In this document: positions 31,651-41,751 of the stretch, in pieces
How the letters are laid out: each line of letters opens with the position of its first letter
How positions within the stretch are numbered: position 1 is the stretch's first letter
Assembly (NCBI GenBank): GCA_001939145.1
Contig: LSRX01000260.1
Coordinates: 608,690 to 672,689 of the forward strand
Length of the DNA: 64,000 nt
From: Symbiodinium microadriaticum
Lineage: Eukaryota; Sar; Dinophyceae; Suessiales; Symbiodiniaceae
Direction: 5' to 3'
Notes under the pieces: generated by a model
Told to the model about the DNA's origin: nothing
Database searches by the model: none
The model's input: the letters and a program-made list of their open reading frames with translations, nothing else
Program-made: the position numbers and the translations under genes

Positions 31651-31800
31651 ACTGTCGTATCCGTATCACTATAGTATAGGGCTTAGGGTTTAGGGTTTAG
31701 GGCCACTGTCGTATCCGTATCACTATAGTATCCTGCAACCTAAACCCTCATCATTGGGGTTTAGGATGCCGGATACCACAAATGATACGGATACGACGGT
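31651..31800. repeat. 27-bp direct repeats flanking TTTAGGG tract, plus inverted copy
   Basis: The 27 bp starting ACTGTCGTATCCGTATCACT occur at 31651-31677 and 31705-31731, separated by TTTAGGG units. An inverted 18-bp copy with one mismatch follows at 31783-31800. Confidence 0.8.
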
Positions 31801-32450
31801 AGCCCTAATCCCTAAGCCATCATAGTATATACTGCAGTAGACAACTCGAGTCCAGGTTTTAGACATCTGGCAGCCTGCCATGTCCACCCTGATCAATGAA
31901 AAAACCCACACCCAAATTCCCTGAAACACTCAAACTGCCAAGTCTGAATTTGGCTCGACTGCTTCCGTAGAAGGCCTGAAGCCTACTGAGCGGTAAGTTC
32001 AGACGCTAGGTGTCGTGGGGGAGTGGGCTCCGGAGGCAATGCTACCGGGTTTGGCCAAGTGGTTGAAAGTGGATTTAGGAACTGGAAGGTGGGTGCAAGT
32101 GCAAGGCAAGATATAAAGGTTGCAAGTTGCAAAGGCCCTGAACCCTGAAGCCCTAAACCCTAAACCCTGCCCAGAAAACCCTGAACCCTAGACCCTAAAC
32201 CCTGCACAGAAAAACCTGAACCCTAAACCCTGAACTGAAACCGATGGGTGGCAAAAACCTCGATGTACAAACCTCCGAGGCCCCAATTCCACATCCGCAG
32301 TGAAAAGCGAGGCGCGTTGATATGGTGCAGGATTTAGGGTTTCGGGGTTTAGGGCTTAGGGATTATTCGAAAGACCAGGCGCATTGGCATGGTGCAGGGT
32401 GAGCTTTAGATCCGCATCCTCCCGAAGTAACCTCTCGTGGCAAGGCGTGC

Positions 32451-32532
32451 TGGAATAGGGTTTTGGGGATGTTATACTATATTATACTAAGGAATCCCCA
32501 AAATAGTCTTGGCAATTATGTCGGCCCTACCT
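32451..32532 (+). mobile_element. MITE-like family A, left-truncated
   Basis: Starts at GGAATAGGGTTTTGG and continues ATTATACTAAGGAATCCCCA then AAATAGTCTTGGCAATTA. Confidence 0.6.
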
Positions 32533-33024
32533 TAACCGGCTTATGTATGACGGCAAGATCTGCCTTGAATATGAATATGGAAAGCAATAACTTGCTGCTC
32601 AGAAACTGCACCCTCATCACCATCCTCCACATCGTCATCATCAGAGCCATCATCAGCAGCGGCCAACCCTGCTGATGGTCACGCTCACGGTCACAGTGCT
32701 ATGCTGATGGATAACATCCATAGTTCTGATGGGCGAAATAGAAACAGAAACCGCCAGAAGACCTTACAAACGTCTTACCAACATTGCGATGATCACTATT
32801 GCTACTATTATCACCGTGCTTACTAGAACTACCGCTGTTGCTATGATCACTATTGTTACTAATCTTTACTATGACTACTTCTTTTTCTTATTATTGCCAT
32901 TAGTATTATATTCAATTATTCAAATTAAGTCAAACAGAGCTCTGCGCCAAAAAGAAGGCGCTTCTTCGCTCCGAGGAGCTCAAGGAGGCTCCAGGCGAGG
33001 TCCGGCCTTCGCTCCCTCTTGAGC

Positions 33025-33480
33025 TCCTGCTTACTCTTCAGGGTTTAGGGTTTAGGGTTTAGGACTTAGGGTTTAGGGTTTAGGGTTTAGGACTTGGGAC
33101 CCCTAGGGGAAATTGTGAATTTTGGCTGCTTCTTTGGGATGATAGCAACCTAAAATTCAAAATAGTTCTAAGTACCCCTAAGTTTAGGCTGCTTTGGGGT
33201 TCAGGGTTTAGGGGGCTTAGGGGGTTTAGGGTTTCGCTTTGGGGGTTTAGGGTGCAGGGCATGGGGTTTGCGGTATAGGGTTTATAGGGTTTAGGATTTG
33301 GGGCTTGTAGTGCTTAGGGCTGATAGGGTTTAGGGTTTCGGGCTTGGGGTTGATCCTGCTTTAGTCGGTGGTGTCTTAAGGGATGGGATCCTTCATTTTG
33401 GAGCTTGGTGGAGGGTTCAGGGTTTGGGGTCTAGGGTTTTTCGTTTCGGGTTTGGGGTCTGGGGTTTAGGGTTTAGGGTG
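33025..33480. repeat. Degenerate TTTAGGG/TTTGGGG tract
   Basis: TTTAGGG with TTTGGGG, TTTCGGG and GGACTTAGGG variants. From 31930 to 33020 I see only a family A fragment, short triplet-rich unique sequence and no supported exon. Confidence 0.75.
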
Positions 33481-33689
33481 GGTTCGGTGAGTGTAGGCTT
33501 GGGGACCAATCAGCGTCTTAGGCGCAGGGGGTGCAAACGAAAACTTCGATAACGTAGAACTCAGGAATGGGGCACCGACAGTTCAGAGGTGTTGGATTTC
33601 CGGGAGCTCGGCTTAGGATCTATAGAGTCTGTAGAAGGGCTGTTTCTGTTCCGGAATCCGAGGCTCGTGATATTGGGGCTTAGGGGTTA

Positions 33690-34165
33690 GAGTTGACCCT
33701 AAACCCTAAACCCGAAACCCTCCTGGGTTGAGGAAGCCCTAGACCCTTCTGGGTCTAGGGCTTCTAAACCCTAAACCCTAGACCCTGGTGGGTTTAGGAC
33801 TTCTAAACCCTAAACCCTAAACCCCTGTGGACTTAAGACTTCTAAACCCTAAACCCTAAACCCCTACGGGTTTAGGACTTCTCATCCCTAAACCCTAAAC
33901 CCTAAACCCTTTAACCCTTGTGGGTTTAAGACTTCCGAAGGGGTTTTGGATTTTCCGAGCTCCGGCCCTCCCCAAGGCCTTCAGCAGCTGTGCGGTCTCG
34001 CCGCTGCGGGAGCGCAAGGACCTGGGGTACCCTAAACCCTAAACCCTAAACTCTAAACCCTACCCTTTTCCGAAAAAAGGAATTTTAAGGTTGAGGGTTT
34101 AGGGTAAGCTTAGGGTTTAGGGTTGAGGGTTGAGGGTTTAGGGCTTAGCAACGCTCATGCTATCG
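33690..34165. repeat. CCCTAAA tract with 65-70-bp supra-repeat
   Basis: The phrase GGGTTTAGGACTTCTAAACC followed by CCCTAAA units recurs several times between 33740 and 33930, giving small CCCTAAA/TTTAGGG hairpins. TTTAGGG follows at 34090-34150. Confidence 0.7.
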
Positions 34166-34967
34166 AAGACTACATAAAGATAGTCATCTTCACTGAAGCT
34201 GTTGACCTCTTCGCGCAAAGCCGACCACCCCAAGCAGCATCCACAGCGAGCTTCGGACATAAGGGTACGCTACGATACTCGCTCTCGGCCGAAAACCCTG
34301 CATACTATCTCTCGGCCGGCATGACTCACAATGCCAGTCTTACATCACCATCCTAACAAGCCCTAATTCTGAAACACAGGAAGGAGTTTCGCGGATTCTC
34401 CATTTAATTTTGTTGTATCCTGGTGTTTAAGTCGCAAGAAAAAGCCCGAAACCCTCCCCAATCATGTGTGCCAAGTGGCGGCAGGTCTGCTGATAGCGCT
34501 TGTCGTAATGCCTCAAGAACCCCACAAACACAATGCTTGCAGACAGGGGCTCCATATTGGGTTGAAGGGTTCGTGAATACGTACGTACCTTGATTTGCGC
34601 TACAGCGATTTCTGTCTCTAGCTGCTTTGCTGCGCATCCTGCCTACAAGTGCCCATGAACCAAAAAACCCTGAACCCTAAACCCTATACCGTCCAGTAGA
34701 TTGATCCTAGGCTGTGACGGCTGAATGGCGCAGGGGGAGGTTTGGAATTCAGTTTAGGGTTTGGGCAAAGTTCGGCAAGCAAGGCATCGCAATGCGGCTG
34801 GGAAGCACAGCCGAAGTGTTTGAGGGTTTGGGGGAATCAGAACTCCGCCCACGCTTTGTCGCAGAAGGGCACCCCGAACCTCCAAAGAGAGCCGACAAAA
34901 CTCCGACCGACGGATTTCCGAAGATTCGGGTGTACTTTGTTTGCATTATTGGCCCTTGAAGAAGGGC

Positions 34968-35022
34968 GTCTCCCCATCACAGCATTGTAAACAGTGATGG
35001 TGGGCAAAAAACCTCTGCAAGC
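34968..35022 (-). CDS. PPR exon (PTITVYNAVM)
   Basis: The acceptor TGGTACAG opens a frame reading ACRGFLPTITVYNAVMGR, the typical turn plus first helix of a PPR motif (xRGFxPxxxxYNAxM). The donor is probably GAC|GCCC. The frame stays open beyond the exon for about 45 codons. Confidence 0.5.
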
Positions 35023-35718
35023 CTGTACCAAGTCACACTCGCCCTAAACACCCTAAAACCCCTCTAAACCCTAAAACCCCTAAAACCTACAAACCCTAAG
35101 CCCATCCTGGCCTCACTATCCGTGCTGTTTGGAAGGCCAAGAAGCCTGGCACTTCGTGGGGGTGGAACTCTGGCTTGGAGGGTGAAGGATTCTCGGATTT
35201 CGGAGTTGGGGTTTGGGGTTTCGGGTTTACGGTTGAGGGTGTCAGATTTTGCGGCGCTTCGTCAACCTGGTCCTCTGAATGATAAGTGGCTAGTTGAGAT
35301 ATTCTAGTCGTCCAAGATAACAGCATGAAGAGGCGAATGATGGCTGCGCAAAGTTCATTCAAAATAACTGTGGTCACTGCATGACAGCCCCTTGAAAATA
35401 AGGACAGTCATGCTTCCCCTGCACCCTAAAAGCGGTGACCAAGCCATTACGCTCGAAGGTTCCGTTTGTTTCCAGAAGCTGTTGGTGCCAAAGACTCTCC
35501 TCAAAATTTAGGGTTTACTGTATACAGGACCTGTGTTACGATTCATATTTCAATCGCTCAGAGGTTCAGAAAACCCTATACCCCGAGGCAATCGAAGTGG
35601 TCTATGCAGCATTGGGCTTCGCAGGATTTGGCGACGGCGCTGCCGGGCTTTGTGGATGTAAACCACGATGCCCTGTGAATCTTGGCGTGTTAGAGCTAGG
35701 CGAAGCCCTTGAAGGGTT

Positions 35719-35823
35719 TGTAGGGGCCTTAATAGTTAGAATAGGGTTTGGGGTATAGTATACTATAAATATAATTTGGAACCCCCAAAATAGTGTAGGT
35801 AATTATTTGGGCCCCTATATTAC
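35719..35823 (+). mobile_element. MITE-like family A, most complete copy
   Basis: Ends TGTAGGGGCCTTAATA and GGGCCCCTATATTACA are inverted repeats; core as in other copies. It lies 70 bp from the family B copy at 35895. Confidence 0.75.
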
Positions 35824-35894
35824 AGCTTGGCGAAGCCATTGATGTTTGCTATCTGGCGCGCTGCACTATGATGTAACATGGTATAGCAAGATGA

Positions 35895-35998
35895 TACTGC
35901 TGATGATACAAACCCTGCACTACCTCAAGGACCCTAAACTATGGGAATTATGGTCTATTCCTTACTATGGGTGATGCAGGATTTCTATCATCAACCGT
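35895..35998. mobile_element. MITE-like family B copy
   Basis: Near-palindromic: TGATGATACAAACCCTGCA at the left and TGCAGGATTTCTATCATCA at the right around AAGGACCCTAAACTATGGGA. Confidence 0.75.
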
Positions 35999-36486
35999 TT
36001 CGCCAAACCTGACAGTTACTTGGTCCTCATTTCGGAGGCCTCTGCAAAAGCGGCGTGCAGCTAGACGTACGGCGAGCCCAGGCCATGTGTCAAGCAGGAG
36101 CCCCAAACAACTACTAACTAACGCTGTTCCTTAAGGTTCCCACTATGGTTACAGTATAACATCCCCCCCCCCCCCAAAAAAAAAATTCTAATTGTCAAGG
36201 TCCCCTTGTTACGCGCTGCGTTCGGGGTGCTTTGTGTGGTGGAGGGCTGCCATGGGGCCGGTCTAACTTTACTGTTAGGCTAGGGCGTTCAAGGGGTGTT
36301 TGCGCTTCGGGACTTAGAGGACTTGCGGCTTCAATTGGTTTGGGGTTTTGAAGTTGTTGGCTTTTGTTCAGGGCTCTGGCGCTGTCAGGTTTGAGGGGTC
36401 AAGGTTTTAGAGCTGAGATGGGTTTTTCAGGATGACGAGCTTGGACCCCTTTGGACATTTCAACCCTACACCGAAAAAAAAAACAC

Positions 36487-36563
36487 AGGCTTTTCTCGAA
36501 TTCTGGAAGCCAAACGTTGCTGCGCAAGTAGACGTCGAGACAAGAGCACTCACTTGTCTTCAC
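36487..36563 (-). CDS. Unrecognised exon (SECSCLDVYLRSNVWLPEF)
   Basis: The acceptor GAACCACAG is followed by VKTSECSCLDVYLRSNVW then LPEFEKS. No stop occurs, and both acceptor and composition look genuine. The donor is probably AAAA|GCCTG. No family is recognised. Confidence 0.4.
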
Positions 36564-36851
36564 CTGTGGTTCGAGCAAGAGTGATGTTGTAAGACTTGCT
36601 TCGACGGCAAACTAAAAGAGACAATCAAGAATTTCAAGTCAGCAACCAACCAGGAGATGACACCGCACGCCAATAAAGGCTCCATAGTGGGTTAAATTTC
36701 AAGATGCTTTATTGTAGGGGCCTCAGCAGAGAGTTCTGGGCTCCTTTTTATTATCCAGGCTTCTATACTAAAACAGCACAAGGTTAGGGCTCCATGCGCG
36801 AGGCACTTCAAGGAGAAGTCCACAAGAACTTAGGCTTTGGGGCGACTGCGA

Positions 36852-36945
36852 GGCCTAAACCCTAAAACCCTAAAACCCTAAACCCTAAACCCTAAAACCC
36901 TAAAACCCTAAAGCCTGAAACCCTAAAACCCTAAAACCCTAAACA
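36852..36945. repeat. CCCTAAAA octamer tract
   Basis: Units of CCCTAAAA (extra A) and CCCTAAA next to the apparent CYB5D1 N-terminal exon. Poly-C/poly-A occurs at 36161-36185. Confidence 0.8.
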
Positions 36946-36968
36946 AAGGGGGGCTCTGGGATCTCGGC

Positions 36969-37007
36969 GATGTCGGTGGCGGTGTAGTAGCGCCGCAGCG
37001 TGTACTC
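36969..37007 (-). CDS. CYB5D1-like: Apparent CYB5D1 N-terminal exon (EYTLRRYYTATDI)
   Basis: Between GTGCAG and the GC donor GACATC|GCCGAG lie thirteen codons EYTLRRYYTATDI. They align without gaps to the family start EYxxRRYFTPAEV, which immediately precedes the HN...WVS segment. Splicing in phase 0 to the exon at 8919 would give RRYYTATDIGRHNTSNDCWVS. The two exons are 28 kb apart with PPR exons between them, so this is either a very long intron, a separate gene copy or an assembly join. Confidence 0.6.
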
Positions 37008-37667
37008 CTGCACTCGACATCGATGGTTTTAGGGGTTTGGGGGGACTTGAGACCTAGCGACTGGGGCAGTTTTGAGTAGTCTCCACAAAAAAATGGGCCA
37101 GGATGAGGTTGAAAGCCTAAACTTCTTAGCCCCCAGGATCTCCTTCGGCACATCCCCCTTCTTCACGGAAGGGGCGAAGGTGGGAGGTCGCGGATCAGCA
37201 AGACCTGCCCATCCCATGCCTTCTTCCCACTTTAGAGCACATCTTGCCGCAAGCCAGGCGTTAGGGCTTAGGGCTCTTCTTGGGGCTCTAGGGCTTAGAG
37301 TTTTAGGGTTTAGGTAAAAGCCCTAAACCCCAAAGCCTAAACCGTGGGTTCAGGCTCCAGATCTCTAGGGCTCTAGGACTTTAAGGTTTAGGGTTCCGGG
37401 CCGGGAGCGAGAGCCTTCGTGGCAGCGGGCCCCCAGATCTTCCCCCAAAAAAGTCCCCAAAAATGGAGGAACAGACCTTAAATGGGTTTAGGGTTTAGGG
37501 TTTAGGGTTTAGGGTTCAGGGTTCAGGGTTTAGGGTTTAGGGTCATAGTAGGGATCCGACTAGAGCTTAAGGTGTATTCCTTAGTTCAGGGATAGTAGGG
37601 GGACTTGGGGCTATGGCTCACGGGTTTGGCTAAGGATTCAAAGTGCAATGAAGCCCGACTTCCTCAA

Positions 37668-37768
37668 GGGTAGCTCGCTAAACTAGGGTCCCTTTTAGGG
37701 TCCCTTTTTATAGCGGTCCCGTACTAGATTAGGCACCCAGAAAGGGATCCTAATTTAGAGAACTACCC
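37668..37768. mobile_element. MITE-like family C copy
   Basis: GGGTAGCTCGCTAAACTAGG and CTAATTTAGAGAACTACCC ends; GGGTCCCTTTTTATAGCGG core. Confidence 0.75.
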
Positions 37769-37918
37769 ACAGGAGTCCTAAAAAAACTCCGAGACATACA
37801 CCGACAGCATAAGCCTCGAAGAAGGGCTCTATAGCTCCCGAAGTCGAGAGGCGGCGGAGCAGGACAGCATCAGATCTCTTGAAGATGCTACGAAGGGAAT
37901 CCTTTAGAAGCCACTTAC

Positions 37919-37966
37919 CTCCCAAGAGGTTCAAGGCCAGCGGTGCAAGCTTTAGGGCCTTGAGGC
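37919..37966 (-). CDS. Possible PPR exon ending at a strong GTAAGT donor
   Basis: The translation ends LAPLALNLLG followed directly by GTAAGT. The exon end after LLxG in phase 1 matches exons 26665-26752 (LALQLLLG) and 24507-24569 (QALRLLHG). The upstream half is diverged, and the acceptor (CCCAAG) is ordinary. Confidence 0.4.
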
Positions 37967-38732
37967 CTTGGGGAGAAGAAGGGCCAGCTCTCAGTAAAAA
38001 GCAAGGGAAATCTTACCTATGCCATCCCCAAACAGTCACCCCAAATCTAGACACACCAAGCAAGACGCATCATCAAAACCCTTCAAAAACTCATGAAACC
38101 TCATGGTCGGGGGTGCCCGGGGCACAAAGCAGTACCATAAACTCTCAAAGCGACCCATCACAAGAACCCCAAGGCTCTAAGCACTCATATTTTAAGGCTT
38201 CTGGGCCCAAAGACCACAGGTGAAGGAATATATCTGGCGCCAGCAACGTACCTAAGAACATGGCCACACTTCCCTTGCTTCTAACGTTTTATTCTCTAGG
38301 CCTGTGGAGGTGCAGATCTTGCTAGGGCCCCTTGTCACCTCGTATACGGACCCAAACAAAAGCGCAAGAGGGTCTGCGGATACAGCATAGTATGATTGTA
38401 CAGTGACTGTAAGGGAGTGCTGCCACTGATTTTTTGAACTAATGATATTTTAAACCCGGCACTACAAGCACCACTTTTCGGACCAACGCGCTGGCGGGAA
38501 GACTTCCGAAAGCCAGCGCCTGACCTTAGATGGTGATCGCTAGGAGAAGGATTTGGGGCTTTGGGCTTGGGGTTTAGGATTTGGGGTTGTGGGCTTTAGG
38601 AATGATGTTGGATGGTTTGGGGTTTAGGATTTTGGGTTTCGGGCTTCAGGTTTAGAGGTGGGGGGTTGGGGTTTAAGGTTTCGCGTCTGAGTCTGGGTGA
38701 GCTTACCGTTCAGAGCTCTTACAAGCTCACTT

Positions 38733-38835
38733 ACTGTAACTGTTTGAATAATAGAGTCTTGGGGCATATCATACCATAATTATAAAAAGGAGCCCTTGGA
38801 ACCATCTTGCTAATTCATTAAGACCCCTACGTTAG
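38733..38835 (+). mobile_element. MITE-like family A, diverged
   Basis: ATAGAGTCTTGGGGCATATC and ATACCATAATTATAAAAAGG followed by AAGACCCCTACGTTAG. A second, more diverged A-like copy may occupy 39022-39113. Confidence 0.5.
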
Positions 38836-39283
38836 TTTTCTGCGCTCGCCCCGCTGGCGAGGCGGGCGTTTGGTCATAAGAAGGTCGATAAACTCGAACT
38901 ATTCACTCCCAAGCTTCTTTTGGGGCCACTTCCCGGCCCTTCCAAGTAGAAAGAGGTTTTGGGGGGTATGTAGTACTGTAATTTTACAAACAACCCTCTA
39001 AGGAATGGCAGCAATTAATGATTGTAGGGCTTTGGGATCTGGAATATTTTGGTTACAGAAACAACCCCTCTGAAAAATTGTTGCAATAAGTACTTTGGCT
39101 TCTACGCTAAGCATCGTGAGATGTGTCATGTTCTGACGGCAAAGGCTTCTCCTTGGCTAGCCAAAAAACGGGAGGCTAAAGAGATTCTCTTTACCCTAAA
39201 CCCTAAACCCTGAAACCCTAAACCACACGCAAACCCTACGCAAGCCCTGAAAACCCTGAAACCCTAAACCCGCGATCAGAAAC

Positions 39284-39372
39284 CGGGCGGCCGCGATCGC
39301 AAGAAGCCTCTGGGGCAGGTCCTGGAAAAGCAGGCGCGGTGGCGCCGGCCAGCTCCCACTTCCATCGAAGCC
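39284..39372 (-). CDS. PPR-like exon
   Basis: An AG acceptor (CACAAG) is followed by 29 open codons and a CG|GT donor in phase 2. The translation contains SGSWPAP and LLFQDLPQRLLAI, aligning with the helix-B half of a PPR unit and with the exon at 30699-30784 ([14 protein letters not shown]), which also ends CG|GT in phase 2. The shared boundary suggests a homologous exon. It lies 125 bp downstream of the intact PPR ORF. Confidence 0.5.
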
Positions 39373-39386
39373 CTTGTGAAGAACGC

Positions 39387-39500
39387 CTAGGTTCCCCAGT
39401 AGCCTCCGAATAAAACGGGTGCCCTTTTTCCTACCCTCCCAAACGCAAAACTCTAAACCCAAAAAGAAAAGGGGCGAAACGGTACTACTGGGGAACCTAG
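39387..39500. repeat. 16-bp perfect inverted repeat at the PPR ORF end
   Basis: CTAGGTTCCCCAGTAG (39387-39402) is the exact reverse complement of 39485-39500. The right arm contains the PPR stop codon; the left arm ends 15 bp from the next PPR-like exon. Confidence 0.75.
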
Positions 39501-40960
39501 ATACCACCCAAGGCCACGGCTCTACTAAACACCGAGTCCACGAACGACAGACTTCGGCTGAGTGGGCTCTCTCTCTGCTCCTTGGGCTGGGACTTGAAGA
39601 GATGCACGGCCTTCTGCCACTGCTCCCCCTTCACACAGGAGCTGATCGTTGCATTGTAGCTGATGACATTTGGCTGAAAGCCAGCTTCTCCCATAGCCCC
39701 GAAGAGATGTAGTGCCAGCTGCCATTGCCCAGCTGTCTCACAGGAGCTGATGGTGGCGGTATAGCTGATGAGATCCGGCGAAAGGTGGATCCTGTGCATC
39801 TCGTGGAAGAGTCGCACTGCCAGCGGCCAGTGCCCCTCCTTTGCACAGGAGCTCATCGCAGCGTTGTAAGTAATGATATTGGGTAGAATGCTGGCATGGG
39901 GCATGGAAGCAAACAGCTGAAGTGCCCGCTGCCACTGCGCACTCTTCTCGCAGGAGCTGATGGTGGCGCTGAAGGCAATAGTATCAGCAACCAGCCGAGC
40001 GTCTGCCATGGTGCTGAAGAGATACGTTGCCACCTGCCACTGCCCGGCCTTTTCACAGGAGCTAATGGCAGCGCTGTAGCTTATAGTATTGGGAGTGAGC
40101 TTGGCCGTGGACATTGAGCTCAGTAGATGCACCGACTTCTGCCATTGTCCGTCTTTCTCACAAGAGCTGATAGCAGCAGCGTAGCTGATGACCGTGCCCT
40201 TGACCCGAGACTGCCCCATAGCATCGAAGAGCTGCAGCGCAAGTTGCCACTGCCTGCCCTTCTCACAGGAGCTGGTGGTGGCAGCGTAACTGAAAGCATT
40301 CGGAGTGACCGCTGCCTCAGGCATAGCATTGAAGAGGTGCACTGCTAACTGCCACTGCCTGCCCTTCCCACAGGCACTGATAGTGGCACTGTAGCTGATG
40401 ACATCGGCTTCAACTCGGGCTTTACGCATGGAGTCAAAGAGGTGAACGGCCGCGACCCACTTACTGCCCTTCTCTGCAGCGCTTATGGCGGCTGTATAGC
40501 TGATGACCTCCAGATCCATCCTGGACTTGCACATAGCAGCAAAAAGACTCATCGCCAGCCGCCAGTGTGTTGCCTTTGTGCATACTGTCATCGCCGAAGT
40601 GCAACCCACAGGGCTGAGCCTCATTGACATGTTCTCATCTCTCTGCAGCATCGCAGTAAAAGCTTTCACCAACTCTTCTCGCTGCAGGCAGCTCAGCTCC
40701 TTCACAAGGCCCACGGGCTTTGTGGCCCGATGATAGTCTGCTAGCAGCCTCGTGGGAAGCAGCTCTTCGACACTCTTTGAGTTCGTTTGCCGTTCCTTCT
40801 GCACCCGCTCCAGCACTTCTCTGGCCCTGCACTGCACACGCGCACCAGTTCGCATCAGCTTCTGTGATCCTTCCGAGCTGGCAAAAGGATCAAAGAGCTT
40901 TTGAGGCGAGCTCTGCGGATGGACAATGGTTGGAATCACGCACACTGTTAGCACCTCCAC
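39497..40960 (-). CDS. Pentatricopeptide repeat (PPR) protein, intronless ORF, 487 aa
   Basis: The uninterrupted ORF runs from ATG at 40960 to TAG at 39497-39499. Residues 1-116 are a repeat-free N-terminus. From about residue 117 there are ten tandem units, nine with exact 35-residue spacing (VISY-type starts at 152, 187, 222, 257, 292, 327, 362, 397 and 432), each of the form xISYxAxISSCEKxxQWQxAxxLFxxM; the last unit is cut short. This is a P-class PPR array: paired helices that bind single-stranded RNA, usually in organelle RNA processing. The target and location are unknown; the N-terminus is not an obvious transit peptide. The C-terminal 30 residues (Ser/Arg-rich) are not PPR and end inside a 16-bp inverted repeat, so the natural end may differ. 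The lack of introns contrasts with the split PPR gene downstream on the same strand. Confidence 0.9.
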   Translation of the reverse strand: MEVLTVCVIPTIVHPQSSPQKLFDPFASSEGSQKLMRTGARVQCRAREVLERVQKERQTNSKSVEELLPTRLLADYHRATKPVGLVKELSCLQREELVKAFTAMLQRDENMSMRLSPVGCTSAMTVCTKATHWRLAMSLFAAMCKSRMDLEVISYTAAISAAEKGSKWVAAVHLFDSMRKARVEADVISYSATISACGKGRQWQLAVHLFNAMPEAAVTPNAFSYAATTSSCEKGRQWQLALQLFDAMGQSRVKGTVISYAAAISSCEKDGQWQKSVHLLSSMSTAKLTPNTISYSAAISSCEKAGQWQVATYLFSTMADARLVADTIAFSATISSCEKSAQWQRALQLFASMPHASILPNIITYNAAMSSCAKEGHWPLAVRLFHEMHRIHLSPDLISYTATISSCETAGQWQLALHLFGAMGEAGFQPNVISYNATISSCVKGEQWQKAVHLFKSQPKEQRESPLSRSLSFVDSVFSRAVALGGI

Positions 40961-41328
40961 ACAGCCCTAAACCCTGAATCTTAAACACTAAACTTCGAAA
41001 CCTAAACCCTAAACCCTGAACCCTAAACCCTAAGCCCTAAACCCAAAGTTCTAAGCTCTAAACCCTAAGTGGGGGGCTTTGGGGTCCCTGAGCCCTGCAA
41101 CACCCGAAACCGCCCAGCTTCCAGCTGCATTACCAGCTGGGGATGAACAGAAAAGCAGAGAAGATGCTCCTCAAACTCCTCAATGGGTTTAGGGTTTGGG
41201 GTATAGGGTTTAGGGTATAGGGTTTAGGGATTACAGTTTGGGGACAGGGAACTCTCCTCAAACTCCTGAACCCTGAGCCCTACACCCTAGGTTTGGGGTA
41301 TAGGGGAGAGGGTGTTAGGGTATAGGGT

Positions 41329-41751
41329 TTAGGGTTTACGGTGTAGGGTGTAGGGACAGAGAACTCTCTCTCGAACAAGCACGCCCTTAATCCGCGGATG
41401 GGCGCCACAAAAAACTTGAGCTACAGAAGGAAGCAGCACTGACCCCAGCAACTCTCGCGCTGTTCTCGAACCCCCTGCAAGCCTGCCGTCATTGCCGTGG
41501 CACTGGGCACGACCCAACCCGACTGCTACCACTCTGAGCCCGGCGAGTGCAATGTCTTCGCTTCGCTCCAATGCTGAAACAACAAGACTCCTTCGTCGGT
41601 CCATATGCGAGGGTGATTGGTGCAGGAGGCTTCTCACAACAAAGTGGGGTCCAAAGGGGCCTACGCTCAAGCACATCCACCCACAATCCCTCGACGAAGT
41701 AAAAGAGCTTAGATGGAGGACGGCACATGCGTCTTTCAATGCTCCACACAA
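41329..41751 (-). CDS. Hypothetical ORF, 140 aa
   Basis: A minus-strand ORF begins MCGALKDACAVLHL and contains a helix-rich stretch around ALERSEDIALAGLRVVAVG and RELLGSVLLPSVAQVF (residues about 50-115). It lies 370 bp upstream of the intact PPR ORF on the same strand. A 101-aa plus-strand ORF overlaps it. It could be an upstream exon or unrelated. Confidence 0.3.
   Translation of the reverse strand: MCGALKDACAVLHLSSFTSSRDCGWMCLSVGPFGPHFVVRSLLHQSPSHMDRRRSLVVSALERSEDIALAGLRVVAVGLGRAQCHGNDGRLAGGSRTARELLGSVLLPSVAQVFCGAHPRIKGVLVRERVLCPYTLHRKP

Noticed and set aside
39525-40832. ORFs of 60-76 aa in other frames over the PPR gene
   Set aside because: They are shadows of the 487-aa PPR frame, mirroring its repeat period.
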